Source: Myxococcales bacterium
GTDB taxonomy: Bacteria; Myxococcota; Polyangia; Polyangiales; Polyangiaceae
Direction of reading: 5' to 3'
Assembly: GCA_020430865.1 (NCBI GenBank)
Contig: JAGQIY010000279.1
Coordinates: 1-6,072, forward strand
DNA: 6,072 nucleotides
A program made the position numbers and the translations under genes. This document shows positions 1 to 4,913 of this stretch, one piece after another. Under the pieces are notes generated by a model, which saw only the letters and a list, made by a program, of their open reading frames with translations, was not told the DNA's origin and searched no databases. Numbering within the stretch: the first letter of the stretch is position 1; each line of letters begins with the position of its first letter.

Positions 1-419
1 ACCTCGAGCGGGTGCGCGCGGCGGCCCGCGCGGCGGAGGCGCACGGCTTCATCGAAGCGTTGCCCGGAGGATACAATTCTCAGGTAGGGGAGCGCGGGCT
101 GCAGCTGTCCGGAGGCCAGCGCCAGCGCGTCGCGCTGGCCCGCGCGCTGTATCGCGATCCGCCGATCCTCGTGCTGGACGAGGCGACCAGCGCCGTCGAC
201 AACGAGACCGAGGCCGCCATTCAACGCTCCCTGGAGCGCGCCGCCAGGGACCGCACGCTGATCGTGGTCGCCCATCGCCTGTCCACCGTGCGCCACGCCG
301 ACTCCATCCTGGTGCTCGACGCAGGACGCATCGTGGAGCAGGGCACTCACGAGGCGCTGCTCGAAGCGGGCGGTGCCTACGCCGCGCTCTGGAGCTTGCA
401 GACCGGGGGCGGCGCATGA
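1..419 (+). CDS. ABC transporter ATP-binding domain, exporter (MsbA/multidrug-like) type, 3' end only
   Basis: This is the C-terminal part of an ATP-hydrolysing subunit that powers export of a lipid, drug or peptide across the inner membrane. The reading frame is open from base 3 and gives 138 residues before the TGA at 417-419, so the true start and the membrane domain lie upstream. Visible are the ABC signature LSGGQRQR (fragment residues 35-42), Walker B ILVLDE with catalytic Glu60, the D-loop SAVD (63-66) and the H-loop His91 in VVAHRLSTV. The Walker A motif is outside the window. Conserved family knowledge: the LPGGY...VGERG..LSGGQ pattern before the signature is typical of homodimeric exporters with a fused membrane domain. 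The last base of its final codon region overlaps the next gene's ATG (ATGA), implying an operon. The substrate cannot be told from this fragment. Confidence 0.93.
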   Translation, partial: LERVRAAARAAEAHGFIEALPGGYNSQVGERGLQLSGGQRQRVALARALYRDPPILVLDEATSAVDNETEAAIQRSLERAARDRTLIVVAHRLSTVRHADSILVLDAGRIVEQGTHEALLEAGGAYAALWSLQTGGGA

Positions 420-1360
420 CGCTGCGTCCGGCGTCGCTCGTGCTGGCGTGCCTCGCCTGGCTCTGCATCAGCGCCTCGAGCGGCGCGACGCTGGCGCAGT
501 CGGAGCCCGCGGAGCCCGGCGGGTTGCCCAGCGTGCTCGTGATTGGGCCGCCGGAGTGCCCGACGAGTCAGAAGCTGGTGCGGGAGCAACGAGCGGGGGA
601 AGGGCGGCTGCGCATGAGGCCAGTCGCGGTCGCGCCAGCGGACTACGTCGTGCGCTTCCGGCCCTGGCAAGGCGACTACGACGCCGAGATCCAGGATACG
701 GCGGGGCGTGTGCGCAGCCTGGCGGGTGACGGCAGCGGCTGTGGCTCACTCGGTCGCGCGGTGGGACTCAGCCTGCTGGTGCTGGTGGATTCCGCAGCGC
801 AGGAACGGCGCGCCTCACCCCCAGCCCCGGAGACCGCCGCGGGTCCGAGTATCCCTGTGGATCCAGAAGGCGCGACCTGGCAGACGCGCGTCGGAGCGTC
901 GGTGGGTCTGGGCGGCGTGCTCGCTCCTCAGGGCGTGCTCGGGGCGTACGCGCGCGTCACCGGACCCGTGGAGCTTGGCGGGTGGTTCGTCTACAGCGCG
1001 AACAGCAGCATCAATCACGGTCCCGGGCGCGTCCGGCTCGGCTGGCTCGCCTTCGGCGGAGATGCTTGCTACCTGTTCTTCGACTCGTTCGGCCCCTGCG
1101 GCAGCCTGTGGCTCGGGCGCCTGAGGGCGGAGGGCGAAGGCTACGATCGCAACAGCGACGTCGCGCGCTGGCAGCCGGGCGTGAGCTTCGGCGTGCGCTT
1201 GCGTCGGGCGTTCAGCGAACACTGGGAGGCGGGCTTCACGGCCTCGGGCCTGGTGCCGCTGAACAAGGAGCGCATCACCGTGGCCAACGTCGACGGCGCT
1301 GCGTTCACCACGTCGAGCCTGAACCCGCTGCTCGTGGTCGATATCGGCGCGCGTTTCTGA
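416..1360 (+). CDS. Secreted hypothetical protein, probable outer-membrane beta-barrel
   Basis: A 314-residue protein of no named family that I recognise. Residues 1-27 look like a Sec signal peptide: Arg4, a hydrophobic core at about 8-20, then a plausible cleavage after Ala24 or Ala27. Residues 38-128 form a small periplasmic-type domain with two cysteines (48 and 109) that could pair. A Pro/Ala-rich linker follows at about 130-152. Residues 155-314 alternate small, aromatic and charged residues in Gly-rich strands and end in Phe, as outer-membrane barrels often do; Cys218 and Cys228 lie in this part. The ATG at 416 overlaps the stop of the ABC gene by 4 bp, so translation is probably coupled. 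Inference: an envelope protein made with the exporter. I have seen similar architecture in myxobacterial hypotheticals, but the function is unknown. Confidence 0.8.
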   Translation: MTLRPASLVLACLAWLCISASSGATLAQSEPAEPGGLPSVLVIGPPECPTSQKLVREQRAGEGRLRMRPVAVAPADYVVRFRPWQGDYDAEIQDTAGRVRSLAGDGSGCGSLGRAVGLSLLVLVDSAAQERRASPPAPETAAGPSIPVDPEGATWQTRVGASVGLGGVLAPQGVLGAYARVTGPVELGGWFVYSANSSINHGPGRVRLGWLAFGGDACYLFFDSFGPCGSLWLGRLRAEGEGYDRNSDVARWQPGVSFGVRLRRAFSEHWEAGFTASGLVPLNKERITVANVDGAAFTTSSLNPLLVVDIGARF

Positions 1361-1437
1361 GGGTTTCTGCCGGAAGCGAGCGGTCTGCGTCGATTGGGTG
1401 ATGCAGATTCAGCCTCTCGACCACTCATGGACTGCGT
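1361..1437 (+). other. Short intergenic gap ahead of the sigma-factor gene
   Basis: These 77 bases separate the exporter/outer-membrane pair from the sigma-factor pair. There is no clear Shine-Dalgarno sequence before the GTG start at 1438. A GGAA at 1372-1375 and a CGTC at 1388-1391 resemble ECF promoter halves, but only 12 bases separate them, which is too close for a normal ECF promoter. No T-rich terminator is seen, so read-through from the upstream genes is possible. Confidence 0.4.
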
Positions 1438-1962
1438 GTGAATTTCGAGCGCATCTATCAGGAGCACTTCCGGCAGGTTTGGCGGTTTCTGGCGCGCCTG
1501 GGCGTACCGGAGCGCGATCTGCCGGATGCCGCCCAGGACGTGTTCGTGGTGGTGCATCGCAAGCTGCAAGAGTTCGAGGGTCGATCGCGGATCGAGACCT
1601 GGCTCTACGGGATCTGCGTGCGCGTCGCCAGCGATCGCCGCCGCCGGGCGAGTCAGCGCTGGGAGTCGCTGGAGCATCCCGACGAGCAGCCGAGCGGCGT
1701 CGCCCTGGAGCCCGGAGACGAGCGCCTCGGGCTGAGGGCGCTCGCGGAGCGCATCCTCGGTAGTCTGCCCCTCGAGCAAAGGGCGGTGTTCGTCTGCTTC
1801 GAGCTCGAGGGCCTGAGCAGTCAGGAGGTGGCGGAGCGCCTGCAGATCCCTCTCGGGACCGTGCACTCGCGCCTGCGTCTGGCGCGAGCAGGTTTCCGTA
1901 AGGAACTAGAAAGGCTGGGCGCCAGAGAAGCTCGCTGGCTGCGCGCTGGAGGACAGGACTGA
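1438..1962 (+). CDS. RNA polymerase sigma factor, ECF (sigma-70 group 4) type
   Basis: A 174-residue alternative sigma factor that would direct RNA polymerase to a small regulon. Residues about 4-72 match sigma region 2: the YQEHFRQVWRFL start, the acidic DLPDAAQDVFVVVHRKL helix of region 2.2, and the RIETWLYGICVRVASDRRRR segment of regions 2.3-2.4. Residues about 102-157 match region 4, with the helix-turn-helix LSSQEVAERLQIPLGTVHSR at 126-145. There is no region 3, and the length fits the ECF group. The frame is closed by a TGA at 1399-1401, and GTG 1438 is the only ordinary start ahead of the first conserved residues, although it has no good ribosome-binding site. Its stop overlaps the next gene by one base (TGATG). 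Inference: it is held by the membrane protein encoded downstream; the inducing signal is unknown. Confidence 0.93.
   Translation: MNFERIYQEHFRQVWRFLARLGVPERDLPDAAQDVFVVVHRKLQEFEGRSRIETWLYGICVRVASDRRRRASQRWESLEHPDEQPSGVALEPGDERLGLRALAERILGSLPLEQRAVFVCFELEGLSSQEVAERLQIPLGTVHSRLRLARAGFRKELERLGAREARWLRAGGQD
1948..1952 (+). promoter_or_regulatory. Shine-Dalgarno sequence for the membrane protein at 1962
   Basis: GGAGG lies nine bases before the ATG at 1962 and inside the end of the sigma-factor gene. Together with the TGATG stop-start overlap it supports that start and suggests coupled translation of the two proteins. Confidence 0.65.
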
Positions 1963-2831
1963 TGCGCCCCTGGCAGGACGAAGGTGCGAGCGATCTCGAG
2001 CAGCAGCTGCTCGAGATGCTGCGCGAAGACGCCGCGGAGCCGCCGCCAGGCGCCGAGGAGCAGGTGCTCGGTGCGCTGTCGTTGCAGCTCGGTCTGGGCG
2101 CAGCGGGGAGCGTCGCTCGCGGAGCGGGCACCGCGGAGGCGCCCAGTGCCGTCGCAGGAAAGGCGGCGGGAGCCGCCGGGGTGGCGGGGAGTGCGACCGG
2201 CGCCGCGCTCCAGCTGACGTCGGTGCTGAAGCTCACGCTGGTGGGCTTGCTCCTGGGCGGCGCCACGGCTGCCGTCAGCCACTACGCGAGCCTCGACTCG
2301 GGCGGGGGTGAGCTGCCGCGCTCGGTCGCTTCGAGTTACCGTGAGGATATGAAAGGCGCGCCCACGAAGGGGACGGCGCCAGCTCCCGTCGAGCCCGGCG
2401 AGGTGCGGGAACCGTCGGGGTCTGCGCTCCAGCAGCGACGTCCAAGGTCGGAGGTCAGCGTCGCGCTGCCTCGGCCTTCGGTGTCGACCGACGCGCCGCC
2501 GGAGCCCGCGGTGGCTCGCTTCGAAGGCGTCGTCGAGCCTCAGGGGCAGCAGGTCGCGGCGCGGCGCTCTCAGCTCGAGGCAGAGCGCACGGTGCTGGCG
2601 GCCGCGCGTCGGTCGCTGCAGGGCGGCGACGCGGCCGGCTCACTGCGTCTGCTGACGGAGCTGAACCGGCGCTTTCCGCGGCTGCTCCTCGGTCAGGAGC
2701 ACGAGGCGCTGAGCATTCGCGCCCTGGCTGCGAGCGGTGCCAGGGCACAGGCCCGGGCGCGGGCGGCGCGCTTCGTGGCGCTCTATCCGACGAGTCCGCT
2801 GACCCCTGGGGTGCGTGAGGTCCTGCGCTGA
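1962..2831 (+). CDS. Single-pass membrane protein, putative non-canonical anti-sigma factor with TPR-like C-terminus
   Basis: A 289-residue protein. Residues 1-45 form a short acidic, probably cytoplasmic head (DLEQQLLEMLREDA..., then PPPGAEEQVLGAL), followed by an Ala/Gly-rich stretch at 46-82. One membrane span is predicted at about 88-107. Residues 110-200 are a Pro/Ser/Ala-rich linker, and residues about 203-287 are Ala/Arg/Leu-rich helices with a TPR-like pattern (AARRSLQGGDAAGSLRLL, then FPRLLLGQEHEAL and YPTSPL). Position directly after an ECF sigma gene, with a 1-bp overlap and a good GGAGG, is the main reason for the anti-sigma call. It lacks the HxxxCxxC zinc motif of classical ZAS anti-sigma factors. 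Inference: the head binds the sigma factor and the C-terminal part senses something in the periplasm. It could instead be a structural membrane protein co-regulated with the sigma factor. Confidence 0.72.
   Translation: MRPWQDEGASDLEQQLLEMLREDAAEPPPGAEEQVLGALSLQLGLGAAGSVARGAGTAEAPSAVAGKAAGAAGVAGSATGAALQLTSVLKLTLVGLLLGGATAAVSHYASLDSGGGELPRSVASSYREDMKGAPTKGTAPAPVEPGEVREPSGSALQQRRPRSEVSVALPRPSVSTDAPPEPAVARFEGVVEPQGQQVAARRSQLEAERTVLAAARRSLQGGDAAGSLRLLTELNRRFPRLLLGQEHEALSIRALAASGARAQARARAARFVALYPTSPLTPGVREVLR
1993..2017 (+). repeat. Inverted repeat, 11-bp perfect arms with 3-nt loop, inside the start of the membrane-protein gene
   Basis: ATCTCGAGCAG (1993-2003) is the exact reverse complement of CTGCTCGAGAT (2007-2017), with CAG between. 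In RNA this would fold into a stable stem starting about 31 bases after the ATG. It encodes the DLEQQLLEM part of the head, where repeated Leu/Glu/Gln codons make such symmetry easier, so a regulatory role is only possible. Confidence 0.6.
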
Positions 2832-2848
2832 GGCGCGCTTCTCGGGCG

Positions 2849-4366
2849 TCAGGCGCCGATGCCGAAGAACGACTTGATGCGGTCCGCGAGATCGTGTCTG
2901 CGCTCGTCTAGTTTCCGTGCGGCGGCTTCCTGGCTCAGGTTGTCCCGCACGCGATCGAGCTCGACCTGGCGTTCGGCGAGCACCTCGGCGACTTCCTCGG
3001 CGATCTCGGGGCGGCGCTGCATCAGGTGGCGGAAGTGATCGCGCCCGAGCTTCCAGCACTGCACCTCCGTGAGGGCGATCACCGTGGCCGAGCGCTTCTC
3101 GCCGGTGAACAGCGACATCTCGCCCATGAAATCGCCGTCGTGGAGCTTCGAGACCTCGCGCTGGATGCCGTCGACTTCGACCCGAACGACGCACTCGCCT
3201 TGCTCGATGATGTAGAGCCAGTGTGCCTTGGCGCCTTGCTTGGTCAGCAGCTCGCCCTTGGTGAAGGGGGCGTACTCCAGCGACTCGGCCAGGTGCTGGC
3301 GCTCCGCGTCAGGCAGCTTGTTGAACAGGTCCACGTGCTCGATCGCAGCGCGCTGCCGCTCCTCGATCTCCTCCTGCTTCTGTGCCCGCCGCTTCGAAGA
3401 CTCCTTGGTCACGAACAGCGCCTGGGCGGGAATGGCGAGCGTGATCCCTGCGCGGGTGAGCGCATAGAAGATGCGCTGACGTACCACGCTGTCGGTCGGG
3501 TCATCGACGGCCAGATCGGTGAGCCAGTAGCGGACGGCGTAGCGCGCCCACGACTCCCCGAAGTCCATCAGCTGGACGTTGGGAGCGGGGGTCTGAGCGA
3601 CGCGCTCGATGGGCTCGGCGAGCAACGCCTTCTCTACCGCGCGGATCACGTCGGGGGGCGCGAAGCGATAGTCGACGTTGAACCACACCCAGCGACGCCA
3701 CTGCACCGGCTGCCCGCCACGCCTCCCGAGGACGATCACCTGGTTCTTCAGCAGCACCGAGTTGGGGATGACGACGGTCTCCCAGTTTCGAGTCTCGACG
3801 GCGGTGTACCGCCAGTGGATGTTGGCGACTCGACCCACGACGTCACCGACCTTGATCCAGTCGCCGACCGAGATGCTCTCGTCGGTCTGCAGCGCGACAC
3901 CGCCGAGGATGTTCCCCAGCGTGTCTTGCAGGGACAGACCGATGACCGCCGTCAAGACGGCGCTGGTCGCGACGATGCTCGAGAGGTTGAATCCGTTCCG
4001 CGAGGCAACGACCAGGAGCGTGATCATGACCGCGACGAAGATCGCCACGTCCTGCACGATCTGCGGGACCTGGGTCTTGAGCCTGGGGATCAGACCACGG
4101 AACACGAGCGCCCCGATTGCGCCCACCCCTGCGACGCCTCCGGTCAGCACCGCCACCAGGTGCAAGTCGCCGACGAGCTTCGAGTCCGCGAGGGACAGCC
4201 CGGAGGCCACGGTGACGGTGACGAGGTGGATGGCCAGGAAGAAGCTCGGCAGCCGAAGTCGTCGCTCGCTACCGTGCACCGCGATTGCAGAGACGATCAC
4301 CGCCAGGGTGATCCAGGGTGTCCAGGCGCTTTGCGCTTGCTCGATCAGGGCGCGTAGGAACGGCAT
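2849..4366 (-). CDS. MscS-family channel with C-terminal cyclic-nucleotide-binding domain (bCNG-like)
   Basis: A 505-residue inner-membrane channel. Hydrophobic spans lie at about 15-31, 41-59, 68-90 and 104-121. The MscS pore helix and its continuation follow at 129-160 (VIGLSLQDTLGNILGGVALQ), with the beta domain GDWIKVGDVVGRV at 169-181 and the alpha/beta vestibule to about 318. A charged, probably helical linker (321-345) leads to a cNMP-binding fold at about 347-450. Its phosphate-binding cassette GEMSLFTGEKRSAT (415-428) keeps Glu416 and Arg425, spaced as in kinase/HCN-type sites, so ligand binding is likely. A charged helical tail ends the protein. Family knowledge: such fusions are bacterial cyclic-nucleotide-gated members of the MscS superfamily and often respond weakly or not at all to tension. 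ATG 4366 has only a weak ribosome-binding site. It converges on the membrane-protein gene with 17 bp between the stops. Confidence 0.94.
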   Translation of the reverse strand: MPFLRALIEQAQSAWTPWITLAVIVSAIAVHGSERRLRLPSFFLAIHLVTVTVASGLSLADSKLVGDLHLVAVLTGGVAGVGAIGALVFRGLIPRLKTQVPQIVQDVAIFVAVMITLLVVASRNGFNLSSIVATSAVLTAVIGLSLQDTLGNILGGVALQTDESISVGDWIKVGDVVGRVANIHWRYTAVETRNWETVVIPNSVLLKNQVIVLGRRGGQPVQWRRWVWFNVDYRFAPPDVIRAVEKALLAEPIERVAQTPAPNVQLMDFGESWARYAVRYWLTDLAVDDPTDSVVRQRIFYALTRAGITLAIPAQALFVTKESSKRRAQKQEEIEERQRAAIEHVDLFNKLPDAERQHLAESLEYAPFTKGELLTKQGAKAHWLYIIEQGECVVRVEVDGIQREVSKLHDGDFMGEMSLFTGEKRSATVIALTEVQCWKLGRDHFRHLMQRRPEIAEEVAEVLAERQVELDRVRDNLSQEAAARKLDERRHDLADRIKSFFGIGA

Positions 4367-4523
4367 CTGCCCGCAGTCTAGTGGGTCCCGTTACGCTTTT
4401 GTCACCCAGAGTCGCCCGAGTGGCCTGGTTTCCTCGAGCCCCTCGGTGGGTCTCCCGACACCACGGCGCGCCTTGTTCTCTTGTGGGGAGCGCTCCCTGG
4501 TCTCCCGGGGGGCACCTCACCCC

Positions 4524-4556
4524 CAAACCAGCTGGAGCGAGCCTCGAGCTGGTTTG
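4524..4556. repeat. Strong hairpin / inverted repeat in the divergent intergenic region
   Basis: CAAACCAGCT (4524-4533) is the exact reverse complement of AGCTGGTTTG (4547-4556). Past one G-G mismatch the stem continues with GAG (4535-4537) against CTC (4543-4545), leaving a 5-nt loop. It lies about 158 bp before the channel gene and 358 bp before the repeat-protein gene, and neither gene ends here. No clean T-run follows on either strand, so a standard intrinsic terminator is unlikely. It could be an operator or part of a small RNA. Confidence 0.7.
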
Positions 4557-4843
4557 TATATCCGCATGGAACTAGCCGCGAGGCACCGTCCAGCTCCATG
4601 GCCCGCACGCTCCGGCAGCGGGACCGTGATCCTGGCGCCCGAGTCCTGGCCTTGTGTCACGACTTGGCACATTCGAGAACTGCCGGCGGAGTCGCGCCTT
4701 GCCCCTCGAAGACGCAAAGCTTGCCAGGGATCGCCGCCGGCCCCGGGGCTGACCCAGCAACCTCCGCGCCAGGCGGCGCCGACGATCGCCTGACTTCTCT
4801 CGCCGAACCCATGGATTTTCCACGTGGCCTCCCCGATCGGAGC

Positions 4844-4859
4844 GCGAGCGGCCGCTCGC
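4844..4859. repeat. 16-bp perfect palindrome upstream of the repeat lipoprotein gene
   Basis: GCGAGCGGCCGCTCGC reads the same on both strands and is centred about 62 bp before the ATG at 4914. Two 8-bp palindromes sit just upstream, CCACGTGG at 4820-4827 and CCGATCGG at 4833-4840. The position suits a regulator binding site, but the high GC content makes short palindromes common. Confidence 0.5.
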
Positions 4860-4903
4860 CTTTGTGCTCTGATTTGGACGCTGGCCCAGGGATTGCTGAC
4901 AAT

Positions 4904-4908
4904 GGAGG
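4904..4908 (+). promoter_or_regulatory. Shine-Dalgarno sequence deciding the start at 4914
   Basis: GGAGG ends five bases before ATG 4914. Another in-frame ATG at 4902 overlaps this box and has no such sequence of its own, so 4914 is the better start. Confidence 0.75.
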
Positions 4909-4913
4909 TCGCG

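Larger units (their letters stand above)
4367..4913. other. Divergent intergenic region of 547 bp with palindromes, no supported gene
   Basis: This stretch separates the leftward channel gene from the rightward repeat-protein gene and must hold the promoters of both. Open frames cross it on both strands, but none shows a recognisable domain or a convincing start. I see no tRNA or other RNA gene. It contains a perfect 12-bp palindrome GGGAGCGCTCCC at 4486-4497, a strong hairpin at 4524-4556, a weaker hairpin with arms 4565-4573 and 4592-4600 (one mismatch), and three short palindromes between 4820 and 4859. Promoter boxes are not clear. Confidence 0.6.

Noticed and set aside
1372..1391. ECF-type autoregulated promoter before the sigma gene (GGAA ... 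CGTC)
   Set aside because: Only 12 bases lie between the halves, shorter than the roughly 16-17 needed, and no better pair is present.
2832..2857. Shared terminator between the convergent genes (GGCGC 2832-2836 with GCGCC 2853-2857)
   Set aside because: The stem is only five pairs with a long loop and there is no T-run on either strand.
3026..4357. 443-codon plus-strand frame opposite the channel gene
   Set aside because: The opposite strand encodes a clear MscS plus cNMP-binding protein over the same bases; this product is an Asp/His/Arg-rich shadow.
4661..4682. Sigma-54 promoter (TTGGCAC ... CTGC) upstream of the repeat gene
   Set aside because: The GG and GC elements are about four bases too far apart for the strict -24/-12 spacing.
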